A stretch of 64,000 bases of DNA. Origin: Physcia stellaris. Its lineage: Eukaryota; Ascomycota; Lecanoromycetes; Caliciales; Physciaceae. Below the pieces are notes generated by a model, which worked only from the letters and a program-made list of their open reading frames with translations, ran no database searches and was not told the origin of the DNA. How positions within the stretch are numbered: the first letter of the stretch is position 1; the number at the start of each line of letters is the position of its first letter. Of this stretch, positions 31,607-44,773 are shown piece after piece. The position numbers and the translations under genes were made by a program. Location: NCBI GenBank assembly GCA_018902385.1, contig JABSSW010000084.1, positions 20,744-84,743 of the forward strand, read 5' to 3'.

Positions 31607-34154
31607 TTGTTTTATCAATCAATTGATTTTTATTCGAAAATGAATTTCGAATATTGCGTGTTTACATCGAAAAACATTTAATCAACGAATTTATTCGATT
31701 TTCACAATTTTTGCAAAAACGTTCATTTTGTTCGTCAAAAAACGATAATTTACGACTGTGTGTAAATTACAAAAGTTTCAATGTTTTTACATTGAAAAAT
31801 AAATATTTTTTTCGTTAATCGATGAAATTTTAAATAAATTCAACAAAATCGTCAAATATATCAATATCGATTTGATTGTTGTTTATCATCAATTGCGTAT
31901 CAAACATAAAAACGAATAAAAACAGTTTTTCGTATTCGATATAATTATTTCGAATACAACGTTTTTTTCGATTTCATTAACGTTTCGACGACGTTTCAAA
32001 ATTTCATCAATCGAATTCTAACGATTCGTTTCGATATTAACGTTATAATATATTTGAACGATATAGTAATTTACACGATGAACGTCGAAATTCATGTCGA
32101 TAATTTCAAATGAATTTTTGATTGTTTTAAAAAGAATAAATTATATATTGTTTTTGAAAAATGCAAATGATTTGTTGACGAAATAAATTTATTTGAATTC
32201 GTTGTTTTATTTCAAAAAAATACGAATGCAAAACAAGAAAATCGAAATTATTCAAATGATTTGTATTTCGTAACGTTTTCGACATCATGCAATTTTTCGA
32301 CATCGTTAATTTTTATCGACAATTTATTAAACATTTCATAAAATTGTCGAATTTCTGATCGTTATGTTAAAAAAATCGCAAAAATTACGAAAAAATATTC
32401 GTAAACGTAAACGAAATCGAAATCGCAACAAATTTTCGAATATTCACATTTTTTTGATCAATGAAACGTTGAAAATTTTCAAACGATTTCGCAAAACATT
32501 TATCGAAACATCAATTTTACGTCATTTCGATTTCGAACGTGTTATTCGAATCGAAATCGACGCATTCGACGAAATCATCGAAATCATTTTATGTCAACAA
32601 AACGACGAAAATCATTGACATTTTGTTGCGTATTTTTCGCGCAAAATGATTTCGATCGAATATCAATTACAAAATTCATGACAAAAAATTGTTGATTATT
32701 GTAATTTCGTTCAAACAATGAAAACATTATTTCGAAAACACAAAAAAACAAATTTTTGTTTTTATTGATTATTGCAATTTAAAACAATTTATGATTACAA
32801 TTAAATTGTCGTCACGTCAAATTCGATGAATTCAAAAATTGAATCGATACAATTTTTTAATCGATTATCGTTTCGATAACAAAAATTTTGTTGACGAATT
32901 TTCAAAACGATTTGATTACATAATGATTATTGAAAAACGTCGAAAACAATCATCAAATTTTGAAACAATTGCAAAAATTATTGATCGCAAATTCGAAACG
33001 TTTCGAAAAAATGCGAATAAATGCGATCAAAATTAAATGCGATGCATAACATGAAACGTCGATCGCATTTAAATAATTCAACAATCGAATCAATCAACGT
33101 TGTTTCAAAAACATTTGATTCAAAAAATTCAAAACAAAATCGAATTTCAATCAACGTTGTTTCGAAAACATTCGATTCAAAAAAAATTCAAAAAATTCGA
33201 AACATTCGATTCAACAAAAATCAAACGTGACATTCATAAAATGAAAATTTTTGATGTTAAAATCAACGATTGTATTTGAATGCGCAATGCATAAAATTCG
33301 AATACAAATTGTTTTACGAAAAAAAACGACATATAACGACGAATCAACACAAATTGTTAAATTTCGTTCGTGATTTGATCGTTAAAATCAATTCGTTTTT
33401 GAAATATGTCGAAAATTAATTATTTCGAAAACAAAAACAAATCAATTGACAACACAAAAATGAATTTTTGTATTACGACGACGTCGTTTACATTTCAAAA
33501 ATTTGCGTGAAAACGTTATTCGTGTCAATCACGATAATTCGTTCGTTGATCATTTTTCGACATCGAACGAACGTTAAAATTGATACGTCGAAAATATTAT
33601 TGATCGAATCAAAATTTTATCGAAATTTTTGAAATGCGACAGCAAATCAAAAAACATTGTAAAACATGCGTCGTTTGCAAACGAAACAAAATTTCACGAC
33701 ACAAATCATACGACGAAATTTTTTTTTCAATTTTCGAATTTAAATGAATTGATTTTTTCATGAATTTCGTAACACAAAACTTTTTCAAATAAAACGTGAA
33801 ATGAAACGATTTACGATTCGATTTTAATGATTGTAAATCGTTTAACGAAAATGATTCATTACATTTGAAATGATTAAAACGATTTTCGCAAAAATTTGAT
33901 CGAAATCATATTTCGCGAAATCATTCGATTTCACGATTTTTTTTTTTTCAATCGTTATCGACAAAAATTTTATTTTCACGTTCAAATCAACGACAAACTT
34001 GAAAATTTTAAATTGTTTTTTCATTTTCAAATTGATGAACAAACGAACGAATAAACAACGTCATGAAACAATTTCTTCGCGTTTACGTCAATTTGAACAA
34101 AATGAACGTGAAATTTCAATCGTTTTTCGTTTTCAAAACAAACATATGAACAAA
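31607..34154 (+). pseudogene. Gypsy-B copy 3: RT to integrase fragment
   Basis: Starts within the RT lead-in (FENEFRILRVYIEKHLINEF, about 31635-31695; LRLCVNYKSFNVF near 31750), lacking LTR, gag and protease. RT is TGA-broken; the active site appears as IYLNDIVIY near 32047-32075, with Asp to Asn. The RNase H lead-in is TSILRHFDFERVIRIEIDAF (about 32508-32567) and its end NRYNFLIDYRFDNKNFVDEF (about 32842-32900). HHCC shows HCKTCVVCKRNK (about 33650-33690). The DDE core is poorly readable. The fragment ends at the LTR at 34155. The minus-strand copy at 49296-51901 is its closest relative. Confidence 0.8.
33095..33188 (+). repeat. Imperfect tandem repeat in the Gypsy-B linker
   Basis: A block of about 40 bp beginning TCAACGTTGTTTC occurs twice, encoding INVVSKTFDSK each time between RNase H and integrase. 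The minus-strand copy carries the same duplication near 49490-49600. Confidence 0.75.
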
Positions 34155-34335
34155 TGTTACGAACGAATGACAAAAGATAATTTATAATATATGATCGACA
34201 ACGAATTTTTCTAATTTTTCGTCGAAATTAACGTGATTTGAAATTTGACACATTGTTTGCAAACATTTTGTATTTAAAAAAAATTGTTTTTTTTTTAATT
34301 AATTAATCGATCAAATACAAACACGATTCGTGATA
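34155..34335 (+). repeat. Gypsy-C copy 1 5' LTR
   Basis: Shares TGTTACGAAC, CGTCGAAATTAACGTGATTT, CACATTGTTTGCAA and ACACGATTC(G/A)TGATA with 40574-40817, and with the minus-strand LTR at 52655-52892. The right end is approximate. Confidence 0.75.
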
Positions 34336-34511
34336 TTATAAAAACAAACGACGTTCAAAAATAAAATTTCAAATCGATTTTTTGAAAAACGAAACGAAAT
34401 TTTTTTGACGAAAATCGTGTAATTACAAATCGAATTTACACGCAAACGACGAAATTTTCGACGATAAAAAACGACAAAACGACGATTTTTTTTTTTTTTT
34501 ATTTTTTCGAA

Positions 34512-35960
34512 ATGATTCGCAATCATCATGAAACAATTTCATTCAATTCATTTCGTCAAAATTTGAATATCGACGAAATACAAAAAAACGTTGAACAAAT
34601 GTTGAAAAAAATTCACGAAATCGATGAAAAATTCACGATTCGTTACAAATTTCGTCAATTTTTTTTTTATTTCAAACGTTGTGTCGAATCAAAACGACGA
34701 TATCACGCATTTTTTGAACATAAAAATCGTTCGTCAATTGAAATATTGAATTCAACATCATTTCGACGATTTTTTGAACGTGTTCAATGATTTACGCATC
34801 GATCGAAACAAATATTTGATCGTTTTAAAAAATTTTCACGAATTCGTCAAATTGTTCAAAATTCAAAAAAAAAATTGTTCGATATCGATAATATTTTGAA
34901 CAAATACGCGACAAATTTAAAACGTTCGAAAAAAAAAAAAAAAATGAAAATCAATTCATTGACAAACGTATTGAATATGACGATTTGATCAAATTGAATA
35001 AAATTCGTCGTTTCGAACGTGTTTTCAATTTCGATTCAAATGAAAATTCAAACAATATCGATGATGACGAAAAAAATTTGTTGTTGACGATTCGATCGTT
35101 ACAAATTTTGTCAAATTTTCGAAAAAAAAACGCACGAACAAACATTCGAATTTCGATAAATTCACGAACGATTTGAATTTTGATTGATTTACGTGAAAAA
35201 TCAACGTTCACGATAAATTCACGATCAACAACGATTGATACGAAATTGTTCGTTTCATGATCACGACAATAATTGATTGAATTGAAAAAAAAAACAATTA
35301 AACATATTCAATTTCGTCGATACAACAATTTGAATTATTTCGAAAATGAAATAATGATAATCAATTTTTCGAAAACATTTATGAAAATTCAAATTATCAA
35401 CGCAACGTACGTCGAAAATATCGAAATTTGATCATGTTCGACATTCAAAATTTTCAATTTTTTTATTCGAATTTTTATCGTTTGAATATTCAAATCAATT
35501 TCGATCAATTCACGTTGATGAAAAATTTAATTGACAAATTCATCATGTCGTTGAAACAAATTTTGAACAATTCGTTTCGTCATCATTTTATTTTGTTCGC
35601 GTGAAAAAATGACATTCAACAAATGTATAACGATTTGATCAACATTCGAAAAAAAAAATTCGAATTCGAATTCAAAAATCAATTTTAATGATTTTCAAAT
35701 CGATTTTTGTTGTTTCGATTGCAATTTCGTTTGTCAAATCAATTACGTCGACGTTTTTCGTCAAATTCAAAAACGATTATAAACATGATTCGATTATCGA
35801 TCAATTGATTGTCACGAACAAATGTTTCACGTGTGAAAAATTCGATCACGATTGAAAATTTTGTTTCAACGTCAACAAATTTCAAAAACGTCAATGACAT
35901 AAATTACAAATACATCAATTGAATTTTGATATCGATTCGAGCGAATTTGATTCGAAAAAT
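34512..35960 (+). pseudogene. Gypsy-C copy 1: gag with CCHC zinc knuckle
   Basis: Gag region starting near MIRNHHETISFNSFRQNLNI (34512). A helical, charged N-terminal part is followed by an Asp/Ser-rich acidic segment near 35030-35070. The diagnostic feature is a CCHC knuckle at 35823-35864, spacing CX2CX4HX4C (CFTCEKFDHD-stop-KFC). The stop inside it is TGA at 35853-35855, where aromatic residues are common. Zinc knuckles of this type bind the element RNA. Frames are broken elsewhere. Confidence 0.75.
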
Positions 35961-35991
35961 TGACAATTCACGTCAAAAACGCGATTGATGA

Positions 35992-36400
35992 ATGTTTAAA
36001 AATTTTTTTATTCACGATAATAATATGTTTGATTTTTTCATCAAACGATTTTTAATCATCATTTGTACGTTATCATTCAACGATAATAAACATAAATTAA
36101 AAATTTTAATAAACATTGATGCAATCGATTATGCGTTCATTGATAAAAAAATCGCGCAATTTGTATGCAACATGTTGAACATGAAATTCGTATTTTTATT
36201 GAAATCGAAATCATTGATTGAATTCGACGATCGTCATGTTTTTTTTATAATTCACGCGATATATTTCAAATTGACGATAAAATTACATTTCGAATTGATC
36301 GTTTTTTTGTTAATCATTGATTTCGATAATCATTCGATAATTTTAAAAAAATCGTGAATGAACAAACAAAATAAATTATAAAAATTATATTGAACATAAT
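35992..36400 (+). pseudogene. Gypsy-C copy 1: aspartic protease
   Basis: LKILINIDAIDYAFIDKKIA (about 36090-36150) corresponds to the catalytic LIDTGAxxxAFxDxxxA of fungal Gypsy proteases. The catalytic Asp-Thr-Gly now reads Asn-Ile-Asp. FLLIIDFDNHSIILKKS-stop (about 36304-36357) matches LLITDLGxHxIILGKPWM, the stop being TGA at the Trp. The order gag, protease, RT is as expected. Confidence 0.75.
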
Positions 36401-36521
36401 TTAATAAATTTTTTTGATCAAATTTACGATAAATTGATTTTTAAATCGTTCAAATGCAATCATCACGACAACATATTCAATCAAACGATGCAAATTCGTC
36501 GTTTAAAAATTTTCAAATCAA

Positions 36522-36553
36522 ATCGTCGATGAAATGTATCGTCGATGAAATGT
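36522..36553 (+). repeat. 16-bp tandem duplication
   Basis: ATCGTCGATGAAATGT occurs twice in a row. The paralogous minus-strand copy near 63740-63765 has it once, so the duplication arose in this copy. Confidence 0.85.
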
Positions 36554-36559
36554 ATTTAA

Positions 36560-37380
36560 TTGACGTCGCGATGCAAAATTATCGCGAAAAATAATACAAA
36601 ACACATAACGACGATAAAATTTCGATATATCATTTTGTTTCGTTTCAAAATCAAATTTTTATTTTTTATTGTTGAAAACGAATCAAATATAATCGATTCG
36701 AAATGTTTCGAAATCAATTCAATTCATTCAAAAATCGAAAACGACGACGAATCGTCAACAATCGAATCAAATAATTCAAAAATTGATATTACGACGATTA
36801 CGAAAACGACATTCGTCAAAAAAAAAATTGAAAAATCAACGTAATAAACGATGAAAAACGAAAAAACAACAATCAAAATTTTCGTTATTTTCAAAATTGA
36901 ATTTTGACGATTCGATGAATATCGCAATGATTGATGCAATTTTTTTTGTTTGTTGATCGATGTCAAAAATCGAAAACAAAACGTTCAATGTTTTTTTATT
37001 ACGATCAATCAAATCGATTTCGCGTTCAAAACATTACAAACGAATTTTGAATCGTTGAAAATCGTCGTCATAATCAAAAAAATTTTAAAACACGAACAAA
37101 TCAAAAAATTCAAAAAAAAAAAAAAAATTTCAAAAATTTTCGATATTCGAACGCATAATGAAAAAAATATTCAAAATATTTTCGTCATTTATCAAAAATA
37201 TTTGATTTTCAAAAATTATCAAATTTTTTTTTTTAAAATTATACGATCATAAAATCGAATTTTTTAAACGATAACAATTTTTTATTTCGCAATCGAATGT
37301 ATTTTTTATTCGAATTCAAATTCAAAAAAAAAAAAATATTTGAAAAAAAAAAAAAAAAAAAAAAAAATTTATCGTATTTA
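36560..37380 (+). pseudogene. Gypsy-C copy 1: protease-RT interval
   Basis: Frames MTSRCKIIAKNNTKHITTIK (36560-36844) and LIDVKNRKQNVQCFFITIN (36950-37252) are conserved in the minus-strand copy at 63747-63469 and so belong to the pol reading frame. No catalytic motif lies here. A-runs at 37324-37367 mark low-complexity sequence. Confidence 0.55.
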
Positions 37381-38530
37381 ATCAAACGACATATGTTTCA
37401 TTTGTTTTATTTGCGATCAAATTCAACGATCAATTACGTTTGTGTGTGAATTATCGTCGATTCAATCACATTACGAAACGCAATCGATATTTCATTTTTT
37501 TGATTGAAAAATTTTGATCAAAATTCAAAATTGCAAATATTTGATCAAATTGAATATTATATCAATTTTCAATAAATTTCGAATGAATGAAAAAAATGAA
37601 AAATTCATCACGTTCGTCATTTTTATGAAATCGTATAAATATCGAATATTATTTTTGAATTAATCAACGATTTTGCAAATTGACAACATTACATGAATGA
37701 TTTTTTGTTCAATTTTTTGAACGAATTTTGTCAAATTTATTTGAATGACATATTCATTTACAACAAATTCAAAAAAAAACATATCGTGCACGTTCGAACA
37801 ATATTGAAAAAATTCAAAAAAATCGATTTACAAATGAATATTGAAAAATGCGAATTTTTCAAAAAAATGATTTTTTTAAACGTTATATTTTCGATAAATG
37901 ATTTTCGCATGAATTCAAAAAAAATACAAATCATAATTGATTGAACACGTTTTATCAATTTCAAAAAAATACAAATTTTCGTGAATTTCGTCAATTTTTA
38001 TCGACGTTTCATTCGTGATTTTTCGAAAAAAATCAAAATTTTCATTCGAATGATCAAAAAATTCGTAAAATTCGAATGAATTACAAAAGCAAAAAAAATT
38101 TTCAATTTATTCAAAAAAACGATAATCGAAATTTTCATATTTCGTCATTACGATAAAATCAAACAAATCATTTTAAAAATCGATTTTTCAAATTACGTCA
38201 ATGCGAAAATGTTATCGCAATACGATGACGAAAAAATTTTACATTTCGTTATTTTTTACAATCGAAACATGATTTCAATCGAATGCAATTATGAAATTTA
38301 TGATAAAAAATTATTGATTATTATTCGTTGTTTAAAACATTGACGTTCAAAATTCGAAAAAATTGACGAATCGATCAAAATTTTCATCGATCACAAAAAT
38401 TTAAAAATTTTCATGATTTCGAAAAAATTAATTTTTCGTCAAATTCGTTGAGCAAAAATTTTATCGAAATTCAATATCGTCATTCAATTTCAATCAGAAA
38501 TTCAAAACGTTAAAACAAACGTTTTGATTC
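37381..38530 (+). pseudogene. Gypsy-C copy 1: reverse transcriptase and RNase H
   Basis: LRLCVNYRRFNHITKRNRYF (about 37435-37495) is the RT core. The active site reads QIYLNDIFIYN with TTG AAT GAC at 37741-37749, so YLDD has become YLND. FVNFYRRFIRDFSKKIKIFI (about 37990-38045) is the connection. RNase H shows ECNYEIYDKKLLIIIRCLKH-stop (about 38281-38343) and RQIR-stop-AKILSKFNIVIQFQ (about 38435-38490). The TGA codons replace Trp in HWRxxLE and RQARWxxxL. Confidence 0.85.
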
Positions 38531-39860
38531 GCATGTCGAATTCACGATTCAAAAACGATAACGACGAACGACATCAATATAAAAAACAAATGTTGTTTAT
38601 TTCAAAACGATTCGAAATTCATGTCGTCGAATTTGACGAATCAATTTACGAACGAATTTTCGTCGTAAACAAAACAAACGACGATTGTCGAACATATCGT
38701 GAAACATTCAATCAAAATTTCATTTTCGTGAATGAAATCAATTTACGCGATTGTCAAAAAAAAAACGATGTTTTATATTACAAAAATCGATTATGAATGT
38801 TCGTCGATGTTTTTTTGTTCGTTGATTTTTTCAAAAAAATTCATGAATTTTTCGCATCGAATCATTTTGAATTTAATCGCATGAAAAATTTTTTACGTCG
38901 TGATTATTATTGATTCAACATGCGCAAAACAATTCGTCGATATATACGTAATTGTCACGAATGTCAACGAATTAAAATTTTCAAAAATCGTAAAAACGAA
39001 TTATTCATTTTTTTGATTATATTTTTGCAACGTTGAACGAATATATTCATTGATTTTATCACGAAATTATTTGACGTTCACGATCATAATGTCATTTGCA
39101 CGATAATCGACAAATTTAATAAAAAACGTCATTATGCATTTTGTACAACGAAAAACGAAAACACGAATGTTGAAATCACAACAAAAATATTCATTCAATA
39201 CGTGTTTCGTATTCATGATTTTTTTTTTTATAACATTTGATCGAAATTTTCAATTCGTGTTTTTCGTATGACAAATTTTTTGCAAAATTTTCGACATCAA
39301 ATGTAAATTTTTCACGATTTTTCATTCAAAATTGATAATCAAATCGAAAAAATCAATCAAAACATCGAAAAACAATTGCGACAATATTGCAATTACATGC
39401 AAAACGATTAAAACGTTTGATTATTTATAATCGAATTTGCAAACAATAACGCGATTTTTGCATTTATTGAATTATTATCGTTTTTCGTCAACAAAAATTT
39501 TCATTTTCGTATGAAATTTTTTATCGAATTTTATTTCGTATGTTATCACAAAAAAACGATTTTTGATCGTCAAAACGAAAAACATCACGAACACAATGCA
39601 AAACATTTTCGATTATGTACGAATTCACGTCGAAATAATTCAAAAACGCATAACGACACAAATCAACAAACATCGCAAAATCGTGAAATACGTCGAAAAA
39701 AATTACGTTTTTTTGAATCGACGAAACATCAAAATCGTTAAATCATTCGACAAATTTGACGACAAAAAATTAAAATCGTACAAAATGTTAAAACGTATGA
39801 ACAATTTTTATCAATTTGAATTGTTTGAAACAATGCGAATTTATGATGTGTTTCATTGTT
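38531..39860 (+). pseudogene. Gypsy-C copy 1: integrase
   Basis: The linker reads DERHQYKKQMLFISKRFEIH and YERIFVVNKTNDDCRTYRET (38570-38720). HHCC ends IRRYIRNCHECQRIKIFKNR (about 38930-38992). The core begins IFIDFITKLFDVHDHNVICT (about 39045-39105) and continues with IIEFANNNAIF (about 39425-39460). The C-terminal RNIKIVKSFDKFDDKKLKSY (about 39723-39783; family RNIKTxRPxKKLDxKKxGPF) comes from the 39563-39862 frame; the overlapping 39511 frame is its shadow past about 39560. DDE residues are partly replaced. Confidence 0.8.
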
Positions 39861-39939
39861 GATTTTTTCGCAAAAATTTTTGTGATTTTTTCGAAAATCA
39901 AATCAACGAATCATTCGATTTTGTCATAATCAACGAGAA

Positions 39940-40573
39940 TTTCGAATGAAAAATGAACGATATTTTAAAATTTCGATATCATTACGATCGATTTCAATAT
40001 CGCGTCAATTGATCAAATTGATCGCATGATCGAATTTGATATTACGTTGACAACGATAAATTCGATAATGTTCGTGACGTGATAAATAATTATCATCGAA
40101 ATCATTTTATCGTCGCAAATTCGAAATCATTTAAAATTATTATTTTTTCGTTTTTCAAATCGATGATCAAAATTCATTTGCGAATCGTCGTCGTTTTCGA
40201 AAAAAAATCGTCGTTTTGACATTCATTGAAATTACGTTCGATTAAAATTTGAAAATTTCAATTGAATTTGAATTCATTTTGATTTCATTCGTTCGTTTCA
40301 AAATTTTTTTTTTCAATTTCAAATTTCATTATTATCGTTTCGACGTTGTTTACAATCAAAATTTACGTCGCATGAAAAATTGAATCGTGTCAAAAACATT
40401 TTCAAAAATTGTTGTTCGATTTTATTGAATTTGAATTGATAACAAATATTGAAAAATCAAAAATGATGATCGTGAAAATTTCGAATTTTGAATTCGTTCA
40501 AAACAATCGACAACGTTTTCGTTTCGAATCAACAACGAATCGTCGAAACGACGTTCGCGAAAAAAAAAAAAAA
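39940..40573 (+). pseudogene. Gypsy-C copy 1: chromodomain-like C-terminus
   Basis: After a TGA-broken segment the frame reads NDILKFRYHYDRFQYRVN-stop-SN-stop (about 39957-40025). It matches the chromodomain pattern ILxxRxxRxxxxYxVKWxGW, with both stops at Trp. YYVDNDKFDNVRDVI follows (about 40045-40090). A polar tail (40409-40591) ends in the start of the 3' LTR. The chromodomain call rests on position and the KWxGW-like spacing. Confidence 0.6.
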
Positions 40574-40817
40574 TGTTACGAACATGTTTGACAAATAAAT
40601 TTGACAAATGTTTAACAAATAAATTTGACAAATAAATAATTGATATGATATAATCGAACAACGAATTATGTTTTAATTTTACGTCGAAATTAACGTGATT
40701 TGAAATTTGACGTCGCACATTGTTTGCAATTTCAACATTTTGTATTTATTTGTTTTTGCAAATTTATTGTTTTCGTTTAATTAATCAATAATACGTTTTC
40801 AAACACGATTCATGATA
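40574..40817 (+). repeat. Gypsy-C copy 1 3' LTR
   Basis: Begins TGTTACGAACATG and contains tandem AAATTTGACAAAT-type units (40600-40640) absent from the 5' LTR. The right end is approximate. Confidence 0.75.
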
Positions 40818-41675
40818 TTTAAAATCAAATTTTTGATTCAAAATAATCAACGTAAAAATATTTTACGCGTTTTTTTTTTCGTTTTTCAAATCAGAAATTT
40901 TGAAAATCAACAATTCATTATAACGCGTTTTATCGTTTTTCGAATTTTGAAAAAACGCAAAAGCGAAATTAAATTCGAAAATTCGCAAAAAAACAAAATT
41001 TTGAACAAATTTAAAATTGAATGACAATTTCGATTATTTTTCAATCGAAATTTTGAATAATTTCAATTTTACAAAACGTGATTTTCAAAATCGTTTATAA
41101 AATTTTGCAATATTGTAAAAAAATTTTCATTTAAAAAAATTTCAAATTCGTTTGAAAATCGATATTGTTCAAAAATTTAAAAATTTCGAAAAAAATAAAA
41201 AAACAATTGAAAAAATTTTTTTTACGAAAAAATTGAACGAAATTTTTTTGCAATTTTCGATTCATGTAATTAAAAAAAAATTCAAATCAAATTTGATAAA
41301 ACGTGAATATGTTAAAATTTGAAAAACGCGATTGTTGATTAAAACAACGAAAAAAATTTTTTCAAAATCGATATCGAAAAACATCAATTTTCGACGAATT
41401 TTTCAAAAAAATTTTTGAAATCAATTGCAAATAAAATTCAAATCGTACGAAAAAAATGAACAAATTTTGATAAAAAATTTATATTTTTTTTGAAACACGA
41501 TCGAAAAATTTGATAAAACGACGTTTTCAAAAATACGTTAAAAAAAATTTAAACAAATTTTCAAAACGATGAAAATTTAAAATTTCGAAAACGATAAAAA
41601 ATTCATTATGATTAAACAAAAGAAAATGCGTTTTGAATAATTTTTTTCAATGTTTAAAATTTCGAATTTTCAAAA
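40818..41675. other. Unassigned, very low complexity
   Basis: No protein motif or repeat recognised. The sequence is almost entirely A/T runs with short CG, CAA and CGA islands. It adjoins a stretch (41676-43100) with many small indels relative to other copies, so base-level accuracy here is doubtful. Confidence 0.3.
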
Positions 41676-41816
41676 TCTGATTCAAAAAAATTTCGAAATG
41701 AATGTTTTATATTGAAAAAATTTAAACGATCTTTTTTCAAATATTAAAACGATTTCAAATTCGATTTCAAAAAATTTTTAAAAAACAATGCGTTTCGAAA
41801 AAAATTTTTGAAAATT
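41676..41816 (+). repeat. Copia copy 3 5' LTR, strongly degraded
   Basis: Ordered matches to the 140-bp LTR include TTTCGAAAT, TTTTATATT, ATTTAAACGAT, TTTCAAATT and ACAATGCGTTT, with numerous substitutions and small indels. Boundaries are approximate. Confidence 0.55.
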
Positions 41817-41979
41817 AAATCGAATTCGAAAAACGAATAATTTATTTGTAATTTTCGATCAAAATAATCGTTTAAACGAAAAAAATTATTGTTTTTAAAT
41901 CAAAATTTTTACATCTTTACGAAATTTTTTTTTTAGAAAATTTTCAAATCAATATTATTTTTGCATTGCGAAAAAAATT

Positions 41980-43700
41980 TGAAAAAAATACAATTTCAAA
42001 AAATTTGAATTTTGAACAAAAAAACAAATTTCAAAAAAATGTCATCGAAATTCGTTCGAATAATTGAACAAAAACAAATTTCAAAAATGTCGAAAAAATT
42101 AAACAAACGATTAAATTTATTTTTATTCGCGATTTGTCGTTTTCGTTAAAAAAACGCATTAATTAATGAAATTGCAAACAAACAAATCATTGATAAATTT
42201 ATTCAAACGATATGTATCAATCATGTAATCATGTGAAACGATTGATATCGTAATTGATTAACGAAATTTGAAACGCGTTTAATTTCGTCAAAATGTTTGT
42301 CGAATCGTTAAAAACATACAAAATTTTTCAATTTCAATTTTTTCAATTCATTTGAAATCGTATTGCGAAAAATCAATATCACAAAAATTCGAACAATTGA
42401 TTTCGAACAGTCGAAATTAAAATTCAATCAATTTTTTATTATTTTCATTTTCAAACGATCGAATCACAATTGCGATTCACGTAATTTCGTATTGATTTAT
42501 CAAAATCAATAATCGATTCAATTGTTAAACGATTTCAAAAACAAAATTGAATTGAAACGACAAATGATTTTGATCAAAATTTTAACGCAATTGCATATTT
42601 CAATATGAACGAATTTTGATTTTTCAAACGATAATTTTTCAATCATTCGATTTGTCAAAAAAAACAAATAAATTGATTCAAAAAAACAAATTCGAAAATT
42701 AAAAACGTGTCGCATTGAACATTGTTGCGTTGAAAAATCGAATCAAATTGAAATGTTCAATCATTCAATATTAAACGAAATTCAATTTTTTGTTTTTCAA
42801 AATTCAATCAAAAAAAATGATTGACATTTCAATAAATCAAACATTTGAAACAAGTTCAAATTCAATAACGATTGACAATGTCAAACGAAAATTGAAATCA
42901 TTGTCGATCATCAAAAATTGAATTTTCAATTATCGTGAAAAAAAAATTATTGTCGCAACAAAAATCAAATTTTCAAACAATGTTGAAACAAATGCATATA
43001 ATCAAACATTTTTTTTCGAGAAAATTGACAAAAAACGAAAACGTTACAAAATTATTTCATGAAATTTGAAATTCACGTTTATTTTAACAATTTACATTTA
43101 CGTTTTTTTTTGCAATCATTTAAAAAACGATTCAAATTCAATTTCGAAAATTTTCAACAATTCAATTGAAAATGTGTCAATTGATCAATTGTTTTCAATC
43201 AATTTTATTAACAAAATAAAAATCATTCGTTATTTATACGTAAAACATTTCGAAACAAAATTTTTTGACATTGTACACGAAATTGCACAAATTATAATTG
43301 ATCATTTTCGCGAATCAAACGAAAAAAACATTGAAAATTACGAATATCAATTTTTTTTTTCAAATTCGTCGAATTTTCATTTATAAATTCATTTTTTAAT
43401 TTTCAAATATCGAATTCATCGAATTTTTTCGATTTTTTTCGTTTAATCGCACGAATTTTTTTCAAATTTTCAAAATTATCATGTTCAATTCGACAATTCA
43501 ATTCGACGTCGAAAACGTTTTTTTTATCGTTTTCGTTTTCGTTTTCGTTTTTTTTAAAATCATCATCAAAATCAATGATTTTCAAAAATATTTCAAATGA
43601 AATCGAAAAATGAAAAATGTTTTCAAATGAATTCGTTTGTGAAAATATATTCAACGAACGTTTTCAATTGACGATGAAAATAATGAATTGTGTTGTATTG
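41980..43700 (+). pseudogene. Copia copy 3: gag-like region
   Basis: Aligned with copy 1 at 7926-9660. Up to about 43100 single- and dinucleotide deletions break every frame. After that the match is tight (FSINFINKIKIIRYLYVKHF, 43180-43260). At 43300-43640 nearly every ApG/CpT site of copy 1 is converted here. Confidence 0.55.
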
Positions 43701-44773
43701 TTTTACGTACAATCGTGAACGACGATTTGTATCATAACATTAAAAATACAAATGTGATCAAAAACGTTTGAAAAAAATCGTTAAAATTTGCAAATTCAAA
43801 AAATTTAATGCGCAAATGATTATTTATAACAAATTTGAATTTTTTCAAAATTTTTTTTTGCGTCGATATCAATGAATATAAATTCAAATTTCGAAACATT
43901 ATTAACGAATTTGTCATTTATTCATTCAATTCAAAAATGAATGAAAATTGATTTATTTACAAATATTTTGCGAATTTTTCAAAATTCGTTCGTTTTTTCA
44001 TTGATCGTTGAATTTCGAAACATGAATTTTTCGACAATAATCAAAAAAATGATTTCAAACACGTTTTTTCGAACGTTATTCATTCATACGAAATTCAATG
44101 TATCAATTTTTTTGAAATTGCGATCATCAACGATATTGATTTTGTTTTTTTAATTATCGATTTTGTTTCAAATTTCATCAAATCGTTTCAACAAAACGTC
44201 ATTTTCGAACATATCAAAATTATCATTCAAAAAATCAAATGATGCGATCATTGTCAAAAATTTTATCATGACATATTATCGCATCATCAAACATTTTCAT
44301 TTTGTCGTTGTTCAAACAAATTCGAAAAAAAAAAAAAAAAAAAAACGACGTAAACGCAAAAATCAACAACGTAACGATAATCAAAATCAAAATTAAAATC
44401 AAAATCAAAATCAAAATCAAAATCAAAATCGAACAAAAAAAAAAAACAAAAACAAAAAAACAACAAAAATAAAACGAAATTCGACGAAAATTTTTGAAAA
44501 TTTATGAACGAAACGATAATTACGCATTCGATTTTCGTCGAAATTGTTGTTTTTTCGAAATCGATCAATTTTGACAAATTTATTGTCGTCAAATTTTTTT
44601 TTTTCATTTTTGTCATTATCAAAATTTTGAATTTCAACATCGTTTGATTGTTCGATACGAACGTTTTTTTTCACATGATTAATAATCGTTGATTTTTCAT
44701 CAATTTTGTTGTCATTTTCGATATTTCAATTGAAAACATAAAAAAAAAATTCAAATTTTTCGATTACGATATT
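43701..44773 (+). other. Copia copy 3: gag/protease interval
   Basis: Matches copy 1 at 9660-10700. Carries a long A-run at 44325-44345 and the AAAATC array at 44379-44430. No protease motif recognised. Confidence 0.4.
44379..44430 (+). repeat. AAAATC hexanucleotide microsatellite (copy 3)
   Basis: Same array as 10317-10368, with one unit changed to AAAATT. Confidence 0.9.

Larger units (their letters stand above)
34155..40817 (+). mobile_element. Ty3/Gypsy-C copy 1, near complete, chromovirus
   Basis: LTRs beginning TGTTACGAAC lie at 34155 and 40574. Internal order is gag with CCHC knuckle, protease, RT, RNase H, integrase, chromodomain. The 3' LTR is about 60 bp longer through extra AAATTTGACAAAT-type units. 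It interrupts a Gypsy-B integrase on its left. I could not confirm a target duplication because the LTR ends are degraded. Confidence 0.85.

Noticed and set aside
37324-37367. PolyA runs as retroposed mRNA tails
   Set aside because: They lie inside Gypsy-C pol with homologous sequence on both sides, so they are low-complexity tracts within the element.
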